64,000 nt of DNA, from the NCBI RefSeq assembly GCF_031921685.1, contig NZ_JAPDHU010000003.1:124001-188000 (forward strand). Reading direction: 5' to 3'. The stretch is from Terripilifer sp031921685 (GTDB lineage: Bacteria > Pseudomonadota > Alphaproteobacteria > Rhizobiales > Beijerinckiaceae). Below the pieces are notes generated by a model. The model saw nothing but the letters and a program-made list of their open reading frames with translations. It had not been told where the DNA came from and did not search any database. The position numbers were made by a program, and so were the translations under genes. This document shows, one piece after another, positions 1 through 7,843 of the stretch (positions within the stretch are counted from its first letter, which is position 1; each line of letters starts with the position of its first letter).

Positions 1-875
1 AGACCGGCGATCACGATCACGACGGCACTCAGGGCAGCGCCCAGACCATAACGCGGCAAGCCCTCGCTGCCGTTGATCACCGACAGCAAGAATGTGCTGA
101 AGGTGAAAATGCGATTCCCCCAGCCGAGTACCGCCGGTACATCGAAGGCGGCAAAGCCGATGACAAAAACATAGATGGCGGCTGCGAGGATGCCCGGCCA
201 AGCGAGTGGCAGAGTGACTTTCATCATCACACGCCAGGTCTTCACCCCGTGGGTGCTCGCAGCCTCCTCCAGCGAGGGGTCCATGGCACGGAACACCGCT
301 GCGGTCATGACGAAGATGAGCGGCGCCAGGCTCAATCCCTGCACCCATCCCATGCCGGCGATGGTCATGATATTGAACGGCGCTTCGGCCAGGCCAAAAA
401 GGTCGCCGAGCCAGGTATTCACCACGCCTATGCGTGGATGCAGCAGATAGAGCCATCCCATCGCCGAGGCGAAACCCGGAATAAGCAGGCCGATGCTCAT
501 GAGCGACAGGACCACCGTTTTCCCGGAAAAATCCGTTCGCTCAACAAGCCAGGCGCCGATCAACCCCAACGGCATGGCGACAACGAGGGTTGCAAAGCAG
601 AATTGCAACGTATTCCAGAGAACGGTCAGAACGAATGGATCTTCGAAAACCTTATGGTAGTTGACCAGTGTCAATGCTTTCCCAGCATCACCCGGCAGCC
701 CCTCGACAAGGCTCAGCCAGCCAACGATGCCGACTAGCCCCAACACGACGGCACAAGAACTGATGACAACGGCACCAGAAATGACCGTGAACGGATCAAA
801 GGGCAGTCTGTCCAGCAGACCTCTACCCTCTTCCGCAGGTTGCCTTTGAATTTCAGCCGGGCTCACCAATGTCAT
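1..875 (-). CDS. ABC transporter permease, iron(III)/AfuB type (partial, C-terminus outside window)
   Basis: Inner-membrane channel subunit of an ABC importer. Reading the minus strand from the ATG at 875 gives about 291 codons with no stop before the window edge. The N-terminus is polar and is followed by a membrane segment around residues 30-55. Several more hydrophobic segments follow, and the EAA-loop typical of binding-protein-dependent permeases (EEAASTHGVKTW) lies near residue 220. The EAA loop and layout fit the Fe3+/AfuB-type permeases, often about 550 residues with two permease halves, so roughly half may be missing here. The start lies 4 bases after the stop of the solute-binding protein gene at 880-1965, so the two form an operon. 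The ATPase subunit, if linked, would be outside the window. The substrate is unknown; iron is only the family name. Confidence 0.85.
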   Translation of the reverse strand, partial: MTLVSPAEIQRQPAEEGRGLLDRLPFDPFTVISGAVVISSCAVVLGLVGIVGWLSLVEGLPGDAGKALTLVNYHKVFEDPFVLTVLWNTLQFCFATLVVAMPLGLIGAWLVERTDFSGKTVVLSLMSIGLLIPGFASAMGWLYLLHPRIGVVNTWLGDLFGLAEAPFNIMTIAGMGWVQGLSLAPLIFVMTAAVFRAMDPSLEEAASTHGVKTWRVMMKVTLPLAWPGILAAAIYVFVIGFAAFDVPAVLGWGNRIFTFSTFLLSVINGSEGLPRYGLGAALSAVVIVIAG

Positions 876-879
876 GGGA

Positions 880-1965
880 TTATTTCGACTTCGTGCGCAG
901 CAATTGGATGATCTCGTCCTTGGTTTTTTCGACCTCCGGATTGGCCGCCACCCACTCGACCGTCACGTCGGTGAACTTCGCCCCTTGCGCTTTAAGAGCA
1001 TTGACCTCGTCTCGACTATGCGACTCTGGCAGTTCGTCGAAATCGAGCCGCTCGAGATCCCACAATGCCTTCTGGCCTTCCGGCGAGAGCATGTAGGTGA
1101 CGAAGAGCTTGGCTCCAGCCATGTTGGCAGCATTTTTCGGCACCGACAGGTAGTAGTAGCGCCGGGCCGGTGCATCGAGCGGAATCATACGCGAGATAGG
1201 CGCTCCCTTGTCGCGCCACTGAATGGCGAACTGGCCCAGGCAATTCATCACGAGCCCGGCATATTCCCCGGTCGCAATGCGCTCTGATTCCGCGCAGTCC
1301 ATCAGACCGCTGACATTCGGAAGTAATCTCTTCACATAATCGAGCGTCTTCTCGCGTCCCCAAACTCCATTGGCAGCCAGCACATCGAAACTGGCCGCAT
1401 AGGCCGTGGTTGCAAGTTTGCCCTTCCATTCCGGCCGCAAGAAATCTTCCAGGGTCTTGGGCACCATCGGCGCCAACTGGGTATTGTAATCGGCGCCAGA
1501 GAACCCAGTGGCTACCTTGATCGATCGACCATTGGCATCGACCGCATTGGCCGGCAGGCGGCCAGGCATGAAAGCATTCCAATCAATGGTCGCCAGCAGA
1601 TCACGATCCAAAATTGGCACGATCTGGGCCGCCGTCGACAGCCACACATCGGTAAAGGCCGGTTGCTTGGCGGCATATTCAGTGGCGATCCGCCCCCCTA
1701 CGCGCGCAAAGCCGGCCATGGGAATGAAGCGGATTGAAATGTTGACGCCGTATTGCTTGCGGATCTCCGCCTCGAAACGTTTGGCGCCGGCCGAGCCGCC
1801 GAATGATGATTCAGCCCAGGCCAAATTCACTGTGGGATTGGCTTTCACGTCGTCCAGTGCGGCTTGCAATGCCTGCGGCACGGCTGCTGTCTGTGCCCGC
1901 ACGCCGAACGCTACTCCCACCACGACCGCGACACCCATCAAGCGCGTCAACACCGCTCGCGACAT
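880..1965 (-). CDS. extracellular solute-binding protein of an iron-type ABC importer
   Basis: Periplasmic receptor of 361 residues that would deliver ligand to the permease encoded 4 bases downstream. I chose the ATG at 1965 because it follows a GGGAGG ribosome site and opens a clean signal peptide (MSRAVLTRLMG, a hydrophobic core, then GVRAQ), with likely cleavage near residue 24. An upstream in-frame start at 2106 would add 47 residues without signal-peptide character. The rest fits a type 2 periplasmic-binding fold of the Fe3+/polyamine-like group, including a late SPEGQKALWDLERLDFDELP segment typical of the C-terminal lobe. Ligand unknown. A possible promoter motif, TTGACTTTGTAAACAG, lies upstream on this strand at 2027-2042 and resembles one before the monooxygenase at 2922. 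Confidence 0.85.
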   Translation of the reverse strand: MSRAVLTRLMGVAVVVGVAFGVRAQTAAVPQALQAALDDVKANPTVNLAWAESSFGGSAGAKRFEAEIRKQYGVNISIRFIPMAGFARVGGRIATEYAAKQPAFTDVWLSTAAQIVPILDRDLLATIDWNAFMPGRLPANAVDANGRSIKVATGFSGADYNTQLAPMVPKTLEDFLRPEWKGKLATTAYAASFDVLAANGVWGREKTLDYVKRLLPNVSGLMDCAESERIATGEYAGLVMNCLGQFAIQWRDKGAPISRMIPLDAPARRYYYLSVPKNAANMAGAKLFVTYMLSPEGQKALWDLERLDFDELPESHSRDEVNALKAQGAKFTDVTVEWVAANPEVEKTKDEIIQLLRTKSK

Positions 1966-2268
1966 GATCGCCCTCCCGTATCCCGACGCATATCGCCGAA
2001 GATCGATACGAGGAATGTGGGTTAAGCTGTTTACAAAGTCAATTGCTTTGCGCGACCCGTCTGGCGAAATGATCGGCGCGACGTGCCGATTTAATGCGCG
2101 CATCAACGCAAATTTTCAGCACCGTTTAACCGGTGAAATTTCTCCGCCAATACCTGCCGATGTCATTCGGCGTCAAAGGCAACGCAAAACCTCTTCTTGC
2201 AGAAGGATTTTGTGAAAGCCAAAAGAGTTCGACCGTTAGGCCTATGCGCCCTACAGCCGAGCTTTCTT
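1966..2268. other. intergenic region upstream of the SBP operon
   Basis: No gene is visible in these roughly 300 bases. They should carry the promoter of the minus-strand SBP-permease operon; the motif at 2026-2042 is the only promoter-like element I can point to. A weak hairpin (CACCG / CGGTG arms near 2121-2136) lies closer to the MarR gene end and may help terminate its transcript. Confidence 0.4.
2026..2042 (-). promoter_or_regulatory. TTGAC-nn-TGTAAAC motif upstream of SBP operon
   Basis: On the minus strand this reads TTGACTTTGTAAACAGC. It could supply a -35 box (TTGACT) about 60 bases before the SBP start. It shares 13 of 16 positions with the plus-strand motif at 2867-2882 before the FAD monooxygenase, so a common regulator, perhaps the MarR protein encoded between them, may act at both. 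Confidence 0.4.
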
Positions 2269-2838
2269 TCAAACGTCACCGTCCTCGCCATTAGCTTGCT
2301 GCTCGTCCGCCAAATTATGTCGAGAATTGTCAGTCAGTCGCTTGACCAGATCGAGAAGCATGTCGCTTTCAGCCGAGCTCAGACCTGTTGTGAGCAGCCG
2401 ATTATAGTCGGGCCATTGCTGTTTGATCTTCTTGAAAATATCCTTGCCGCTGGCGGTCAGGGTTAAAATGACTTCGTTTTGATTGTCGGGATTGCGGCGA
2501 CGATCGACCAGTTTTAGCGAAACCAGTTTCGTAACCCCTCGACTCATCTGGCTTTTGGCCAGCCCCGCACGATAGGCCAGCTGATCGAGCGACATCGGAC
2601 CACCCACGCCCAGGTGTGAAATGATCCATCCATCGACCAGCGCGAGGTCGAAGAAGCGCTGAAATCTCAGAGCCGTAATGCGACGCATGAGATTGGATAA
2701 AGTCATCATGCGTGCGCCGAGCGTCATCGAATCGCTTGAACTCGCCGAACGCTCAAAGCCATCTTCCTTGTTATCTTTCGCCATGGAGCGTCGCACGCCG
2801 CCCTTTGTTGCCTTCACGTGCTTCGTGCTCTTCGTCAT
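2269..2838 (-). CDS. MarR family transcriptional regulator
   Basis: 189-residue DNA-binding regulator. The N-terminal 50 residues are charged and Ser/Lys-rich. The winged helix follows: helices around LSNLMRRITALRFQRFFDLA, the recognition region SLDQLAYRAGLAKSQMSRGV near residue 100, and a wing with DRRRNPDNQNEVILTLT, the usual MarR signature. The ATG at 2838 is chosen over an upstream in-frame start at 3054, because the longer version would overlap the divergent monooxygenase gene and has no ribosome site. The gene is divergent to the FAD monooxygenase at 2922 with an 83-base shared control region, the usual arrangement for a MarR repressor of a neighbouring catabolic gene. Aromatic acids are common MarR ligands, but the ligand here is not known. 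Confidence 0.87.
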   Translation of the reverse strand: MTKSTKHVKATKGGVRRSMAKDNKEDGFERSASSSDSMTLGARMMTLSNLMRRITALRFQRFFDLALVDGWIISHLGVGGPMSLDQLAYRAGLAKSQMSRGVTKLVSLKLVDRRRNPDNQNEVILTLTASGKDIFKKIKQQWPDYNRLLTTGLSSAESDMLLDLVKRLTDNSRHNLADEQQANGEDGDV

Positions 2839-2866
2839 CTGGTCAGATCTTCCATCGGTTATTGAG

Positions 2867-2882
2867 TTGACGATGTAAACTG
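2867..2882 (+). promoter_or_regulatory. TTGAC-nn-TGTAAAC motif between marR-type gene and monooxygenase
   Basis: Reads TTGACGATGTAAACTG on the plus strand in the divergent control region. TTGACG could be the -35 element of the monooxygenase promoter. The TGTAAAC core is repeated before the SBP operon on the other strand (2026-2042), which makes it a candidate MarR operator. Confidence 0.4.
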
Positions 2883-2921
2883 ATTGCTGTACTCGATCCG
2901 TTGTCAAACGGGGTAAACGGC

Positions 2922-4061
2922 ATGGCTTCTCGGCAAATCGCGATCGTGGGAGCGGGTATCGGTGGCATGGCCGCGGCGATAGCGCTGCATCGACGTGGTA
3001 TCTCCGTTGCCATTTTCGAGCAAGCGCAAGCCTTTCGGCGCATCGGAGCCGCAATCAACCTAACGCCTAACGCGGTGCGCGTTCTCGATGGCCTGGACAT
3101 CGGCCAGCACTTGCGAGCGGCCGCCTTTAGTCCTGAATTCCGCGTCAGCCGAACCTGGAATACCGGCGAAGAAACATTGCGCCTGGAGATGGGCAAACTG
3201 GCCTTGCATAAATATGGCTCGCCGCAGTTGATGGTGCATCGCGCTGATTTGCTCTCCGCTCTCGAAAATGCCTTGCCTTCTGGCGCCGTCCATCTCAATT
3301 CAAAACTAGTTTCCGTCGACCAGACGGCACACGATGTAACGATCCATTTGGAAGATGGCTCGCGGCGACGCTTTGATGGGCTTATCGCCGCCGACGGTAT
3401 TCACTCGACCGTGCGGCAGCTTCTTTTCGAAACTCCCGATCTCACCTACACGGGCATGGTCGCATATCGCGATATCCTGCCGACCGCGCGTCTCAAGGAT
3501 TACGAATATCAATCCTTCGTCAAATGGTGGGGACCAACGCTTAAAAGCCAACTGGTGACAGCCGCAATCAACGGTGGCCGCGAACTTTTCGTATTTGCCA
3601 CCAAGGAAGAGCCTGAGATCAGCCGCGAATCTTGGTCCGCTAAAGCCGAAATCGAGGATTTGCGAGCGGCTTTCGCCGGCTATCACGTCGAAGCGCGGCG
3701 AATACTCGGAGAATGCCAGGCTCCGCTGAAAACCGCTCTCTATGTACGTGCCCCCTTGCGCACTTGGGAAGCCGGCCGCGTGGCCTTGCTGGGCGACGCC
3801 TGCCACGCCATGGTGCCTTTCATGGCGCAGGGCGCTGCGATGGGCCTGGAAGATGCTGCCGTTCTAGCGCGATGCCTGGAACGCGACGAAAATATCGAAT
3901 CCGCGATGAAAGCCTATGTCGCGGTCCGCAAACAACGCGCCAGCCGCATTCAACAGGCCTCGTCCGAGAATGAATGGCTCCGCAGTTCCGGTAACGCCGA
4001 CTGGGTCTACGGATATGATGCCTGGAGCATTCCCATCGAAGGCGACTGCCTCACAGCATAG
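2922..4061 (+). CDS. FAD-dependent aromatic monooxygenase (salicylate hydroxylase / 6-hydroxynicotinate monooxygenase type)
   Basis: 379-residue class A flavoprotein monooxygenase that would hydroxylate an aromatic or heteroaromatic acid using NAD(P)H and O2 in the cytoplasm. The N-terminal Rossmann motif GAGIGG (residues 10-15) binds the ADP of FAD. A central DGLIAADGIHSTVRQLL segment holds the family's DG motif. The segment ALLGDACHAMVPFMAQGAAM near residue 290 is the second FAD-ribityl motif (GD). The length matches the salicylate/nicotinate hydroxylase branch. I prefer the ATG at 2922, just before the flavin fold; a TTG at 2901 would add 7 residues. It is divergent from the MarR gene and followed at 4216 by a decarboxylase-like gene on the same strand, suggesting hydroxylation followed by decarboxylation. 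The substrate is not established. Confidence 0.88.
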   Translation: MASRQIAIVGAGIGGMAAAIALHRRGISVAIFEQAQAFRRIGAAINLTPNAVRVLDGLDIGQHLRAAAFSPEFRVSRTWNTGEETLRLEMGKLALHKYGSPQLMVHRADLLSALENALPSGAVHLNSKLVSVDQTAHDVTIHLEDGSRRRFDGLIAADGIHSTVRQLLFETPDLTYTGMVAYRDILPTARLKDYEYQSFVKWWGPTLKSQLVTAAINGGRELFVFATKEEPEISRESWSAKAEIEDLRAAFAGYHVEARRILGECQAPLKTALYVRAPLRTWEAGRVALLGDACHAMVPFMAQGAAMGLEDAAVLARCLERDENIESAMKAYVAVRKQRASRIQQASSENEWLRSSGNADWVYGYDAWSIPIEGDCLTA

Positions 4062-4215
4062 GATCAGACGATCGACGATAACGGGCGGCGCCCCGGCTCA
4101 TCTCGCTTTTACGGCTTCCTGCCATTGGCACAGAAAGCATGTAGTTTAATCGCGCCTCTGTGAGTGCAGGATCAGAATAAATTTGCTGTAGACTGCCGTA
4201 CGCATTTATCATCAG

Positions 4216-5214
4216 ATGATCCAAACGATCGATCTGAAAGTTCACTGTGTGAGCGACCTCTCTCTTTCCATCGCCTGCTGGAGCTACGACAGAACGCGTC
4301 CGATCATCGACGGACGCATCCAACCGACAGGGATCAATCTCAAGGTCGATGTCATGCGCCCCCGTATTGCTTTCGAACGCATGCTCAACGGCGATTTCGA
4401 CATGTCGGAGATGTCCTTTGCGACGCTGGTGAGCATGAAAAGCGAGCCCAATTGCCCGTTTGTCGCTATTCCTGTCATGCTATCGAAGATGTTTCGCCAC
4501 GATGCGATCTATATCCGCACTGATCGCGGCATTCGTCGGCCTGAAGACCTGGCCGATCGGCGCGTCGGCACGATGCGGTTCACCTCCACCGCTCTGGTCT
4601 ATGCGCGGGGCCTCCTGCAACATGAATATGGCGTGGCGCCTAAGGATGTCCATTGGTTCATCGGCGGCATCGATCACGGCATCGCGCCCGTCATGCCCTT
4701 GCCCATCGAGCCTGGCCTAAAGATCACTTTACTCGACAAGGCGCAGTGCCTGAATGATATGCTCTTGAATGGCGACATCGATGCTCTGATCTCACAGGAT
4801 ATGCCTGACGGCTTCCGCCTGGGAGATCCCCGCGTCGCACGGCTGTTTCCGAACCCCAAGGACGCCGAAATAGCCTATTATCTCAAGACCGGCATTTTCC
4901 CGGTCATGCATACGATCGCCATCCGCAACGACGTTTACGATCGAAATCCCTGGATCGCTGGGGCCATCTACGCCGCTTTCAATCAGGCCAAAGATATTGC
5001 GCTGAACGGGCTTTACGATACGGACGCTCTGCAAATGGGCCTGCCGTTTCTGATCGATCATCTCGAAGAAACCAGACGCGTCTTCGGCGCCGATTTTTTC
5101 TCCTATGGAATCGACAGTAATCGAGCCGCCCTGGCCGCCCTCTGCCAATATGTCCATGAACAGAACATGGCAGCCGTGCGGCTCAGCCCCGAGGATCTGT
5201 TCGTTCCCGTTTGA
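4216..5214 (+). CDS. 4,5-dihydroxyphthalate decarboxylase-like protein (Pht5 family)
   Basis: 332 residues, no signal peptide, so probably cytoplasmic although the fold is related to NMT1/THI5 substrate-binding proteins. Family landmarks are the N-terminal YDRTRPIIDGRIQPTGI, the FDMSEMSFATLVSM block, the LLQHEYGVAPKDVHWF block and a C-terminal CQYVHEQNMA-LSPEDLF end. The length agrees with the Pht5 decarboxylase family, about 330 residues. A second, more distant copy lies at 49143. Many relatives are labelled ABC substrate-binding protein, but the lack of an export signal and the position after a FAD hydroxylase favour an enzyme acting on a dihydroxylated aromatic carboxylate. The LysR gene follows after 12 bases, so the two are probably co-transcribed. 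Confidence 0.75.
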   Translation: MIQTIDLKVHCVSDLSLSIACWSYDRTRPIIDGRIQPTGINLKVDVMRPRIAFERMLNGDFDMSEMSFATLVSMKSEPNCPFVAIPVMLSKMFRHDAIYIRTDRGIRRPEDLADRRVGTMRFTSTALVYARGLLQHEYGVAPKDVHWFIGGIDHGIAPVMPLPIEPGLKITLLDKAQCLNDMLLNGDIDALISQDMPDGFRLGDPRVARLFPNPKDAEIAYYLKTGIFPVMHTIAIRNDVYDRNPWIAGAIYAAFNQAKDIALNGLYDTDALQMGLPFLIDHLEETRRVFGADFFSYGIDSNRAALAALCQYVHEQNMAAVRLSPEDLFVPV

Positions 5215-5226
5215 ACGGAACCATCT

Positions 5227-6210
5227 ATGACCGAGCCGGTAACCCGCGACTTTGACTTCCTCAAAAGCCTGGAGGTTTTTGTCAGCGTGGCCGATGCCGG
5301 CGGCATGACCGCTGCGGCCGGTCAATTGGGCATCAGCCAGTCTGCCATCTCGCAACAGATCAAACTGCTCGAAGCACATTTGCGCGCACCGCTGTTTCAC
5401 CGCGACATCCGCCCCCTGCGCCTGACACCCGCCGGCCAGCTTCTGAAAAACCGGGCAACATCCGTTCTGCTGGCGGCGCGCGAAATGCGCGACGAAGTCC
5501 GGCACGTGGCGGCCGGCCGGCTGCCGCACTTGCGTATCGCTATCTTGTCGACATTCGCACGCTATCTTGTACCGACCATCCTCGATGCGACTGTGAATCG
5601 ATCCCTGATCGCGCAGCATGTCACCGTAATCCGCGGTCTGACCATCAATCACGCGCAAGACCTTAACAACCGCGACATCGACGTGGCGTTTACGTCCGAT
5701 GCCCTGGAGGACATCGACGCCTTCGACCATCTTGATCTGATACAGGAATCCTATGTCGTCGCGACGCCCAAAAGCGTGACGACCAGGGTCCGCGACTTGA
5801 AGAACCTCAGCAAAGCCCAGCCTTTTCTGGGCTATTCGGGGCGGACCCAATCGGGGCAACGCATCGAACGACATCTGCGCCGCCTTCGCCTGGACATTCA
5901 GCGAGGCAATGCCTTCGAATCGTCCAGCGATCTGGTGGCAGCCATTTCACATGGCTACGGCTGGTCCATTCTGACACCCTCGCAACTCTTCGATCCTCTC
6001 GAAGCCGGCGCCGAGATTACCATCCATGAAATGCCTGCGCCTGGACTGAGCCGAACCCTGGGGCTTGTCTGGCGCAAGCGCGAAATGCCTGACGCCATGA
6101 AGGAACTGACAGACGTCTGCCGCACGGTCCTTCAGGACGAATGCCTGCCGCGTCTGCGCAAGCTCGCCCCGGACCTCGTACCACATTTCCGCATTCTCGA
6201 CGCGCCTTGA
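5227..6210 (+). CDS. LysR family transcriptional regulator
   Basis: 327-residue LTTR. The N-terminal winged helix has the classic pattern LEVFVSVADAGGMTAAAGQL followed by GISQSAISQQIKLLEAHL and RDIRPLRLTPAGQ (residues about 8-75). The co-inducer domain follows from about residue 95. The start ATG is 12 bases after the decarboxylase-like gene, so it is likely in the same transcript, and its stop is 6 bases from the stop of the convergent monooxygenase gene. It may respond to a pathway intermediate and control genes on either side. I see no convincing T-N11-A site immediately upstream, because the start is embedded in the operon. Confidence 0.9.
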   Translation: MTEPVTRDFDFLKSLEVFVSVADAGGMTAAAGQLGISQSAISQQIKLLEAHLRAPLFHRDIRPLRLTPAGQLLKNRATSVLLAAREMRDEVRHVAAGRLPHLRIAILSTFARYLVPTILDATVNRSLIAQHVTVIRGLTINHAQDLNNRDIDVAFTSDALEDIDAFDHLDLIQESYVVATPKSVTTRVRDLKNLSKAQPFLGYSGRTQSGQRIERHLRRLRLDIQRGNAFESSSDLVAAISHGYGWSILTPSQLFDPLEAGAEITIHEMPAPGLSRTLGLVWRKREMPDAMKELTDVCRTVLQDECLPRLRKLAPDLVPHFRILDAP

Positions 6211-6216
6211 TATCCG

Positions 6217-7437
6217 CTATTGAATTTCCGCTGCGTCCCGCACGCTTTGCAACAAAGATGTCCGCAGCAAAAACTGTCGCGCAAGCTTCGGATCAGCTGC
6301 CGTGCGCTTAAGGTCGTCCTGGTTTTTCTGCCGGACAGCCGGGTCCTTCTCCTGCAAGAGACGTTTGTTACGGATGGTCTGCGCCTGCGTATGATCCACC
6401 GCGATCTTCCGGCGTTGTCGATCGTACCGGTCGAGCACGATATCGTTTTCGTGATTGTTCAGAATCGAAACCAGCTTATCGGCCAGATTGAAGGCATCGT
6501 GGATGCCGCTGTTCATGCCCATGCCGCCAATTGGACTATTGACGTGCGCGGAATCCCCGACCAGCAACGCTCGTCCTTTACGGAAGCGTGCGGCTACGCG
6601 CTGGTGGACCGTGTAGAGATTGCTGCCACGGATATCATAGGGGCCGGACTTCGGCATGAAGGCCTGCAGACGAGCGTTCAGCGCCTCAAGCTTTGTCACC
6701 TCGTTAGGGTCGTCATTCGGATCGGTGGGGAAATGCACGCGCCAGCGCTCTGGCGGCCCGGCCCAACGGAAGAGGTTTGACCATTCGTCGGGGTCAGAAA
6801 TGTAGTTTCGATCGGCGAAGCCATATTGCCGGAAATCGTGGACGACTTCGATATTCAAGGTCCTGTCCGGATAGGTGAAGCCTTCGAAGTCGATATCGAG
6901 ATCGCGCCGCACGATGCTGCGAGCACCCTCCGCGCTGACGATATAGGCACCTTCGACGCGAACCTCATCGCCATCGGCAGTCTTCGCGACGGCCACGACG
7001 CCGTTGGCATCTTGAGTGAACGAGACGAAGGTTGTGTCCATCATCACCGTGCAGAGCGGCTCCCTGCGAGCCAAAGCTAGCGCTTCCTCACAGATCTTGA
7101 TGCGCTCGCACTGTAAGACATAGGGAAATTTGGTGTCATCTCGCAACAGCGCATGATCAAATTCTGCCAGCAATTTTGGCCCGCCCCGATCCCAATAGTG
7201 GAAAAGCGGCGCCCGAAAGCCGCGCGCTTCGATCTTCTCATAAAGGCCGATGCGATCAAACATTTCGAGCGTCGCAGGATGATTGGTTCCCGCACGCGGC
7301 ACTTGATCGAGAAAATTTGAGTCATTCAGGGTTTCGATAACGGTGACGGGCACGCCCGATTGCGTCAGGGATAATGCCAGGCACAGGCCAACCGGGCCCG
7401 CACCGATGATCACGACTTGCTTGGAGGTCATCGACAT
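6217..7437 (-). CDS. FAD-dependent monooxygenase (PheA/TfdB/MhpA-like)
   Basis: 406-residue flavoprotein hydroxylase. The segment VVIIGAGPVGLCLALSLTQSG (residues 8-28) is the GxGxxG FAD motif. AYIVSAEGARSIVRRDLDI near residue 175 is the DG-type motif with Glu in place of the usual Asp. ALLVGDSAHVNSPIGGMGMN near residue 295 is the second FAD motif, with the PxGGxGMN pattern of phenol and 3-hydroxyphenylpropionate hydroxylases. The C-terminal thioredoxin-like domain of full-length phenol hydroxylases (about 550-650 residues) is absent, which is common in the shorter branch. It is the last gene of a three-gene minus-strand operon: Bug SBP, VOC protein, monooxygenase, with gaps of 27 and 16 bases. 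Substrate unknown. Confidence 0.87.
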   Translation of the reverse strand: MSMTSKQVVIIGAGPVGLCLALSLTQSGVPVTVIETLNDSNFLDQVPRAGTNHPATLEMFDRIGLYEKIEARGFRAPLFHYWDRGGPKLLAEFDHALLRDDTKFPYVLQCERIKICEEALALARREPLCTVMMDTTFVSFTQDANGVVAVAKTADGDEVRVEGAYIVSAEGARSIVRRDLDIDFEGFTYPDRTLNIEVVHDFRQYGFADRNYISDPDEWSNLFRWAGPPERWRVHFPTDPNDDPNEVTKLEALNARLQAFMPKSGPYDIRGSNLYTVHQRVAARFRKGRALLVGDSAHVNSPIGGMGMNSGIHDAFNLADKLVSILNNHENDIVLDRYDRQRRKIAVDHTQAQTIRNKRLLQEKDPAVRQKNQDDLKRTAADPKLARQFLLRTSLLQSVRDAAEIQ

Positions 7438-7453
7438 CTTCCAGATTCAGGGA

Positions 7454-7816
7454 TTACTGCTTGGCTCCGGCCCATCCGGTGTGGGTCACGTCGAAGACGA
7501 TACCGTCAGGATCTCTGTACTTGGCCTCATAAAAAGAGTTTGGCGAAGTTGGCCGTCCGGTCAGATACGAGCCACCAGCGCCTTGGATCGCTTTCTCCGC
7601 TTCGTCCAGATCCTCGACCCACATGCCGAAGTGGAAGACGCCAAGCCGTTCTTTTTCGCCTTCCTTTTTGAGGAGAGCGAGGTTCATCGTGCCGTCGGTC
7701 ATATAGATGCCTCGCCGGGCGGTACCACAGCGCGTCATACCGAACGCCTTTTCGTAGAAAGCGGCGGAGGCCTCCGGATCTGAGACGATCAGCGCGACGT
7801 GACGTAGCTTGGACAT
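7454..7816 (-). CDS. VOC superfamily protein (glyoxalase/extradiol dioxygenase-like)
   Basis: 120 residues forming one vicinal-oxygen-chelate module. Probable metal ligands are the His in KLRHVALIV (about residue 6), the His in VFHFGMW (about residue 61), and an acidic residue in IVFDVTHTGW near the C-terminus. It closely resembles the VOC protein at 18486, sharing EKAFGMTR, MTDG, HFGMWV-DLDEA and GGSYLTGR, so the two are paralogues in neighbouring operons. It lies between a Bug SBP and a FAD monooxygenase, pointing to ring cleavage, isomerisation or lyase chemistry on the monooxygenase product. The exact reaction cannot be told, because this superfamily covers dioxygenases, lyases, epimerases and binding proteins. 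Confidence 0.82.
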   Translation of the reverse strand: MSKLRHVALIVSDPEASAAFYEKAFGMTRCGTARRGIYMTDGTMNLALLKKEGEKERLGVFHFGMWVEDLDEAEKAIQGAGGSYLTGRPTSPNSFYEAKYRDPDGIVFDVTHTGWAGAKQ

Positions 7817-7843
7817 ATCAAAACTCCGGGGATGCTTGGTTCA

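Noticed and set aside
4792..5874. 360-residue minus-strand frame across the Pht5-like and LysR genes
   Set aside because: Crosses the boundary of two well-supported genes on the other strand; no domain seen.
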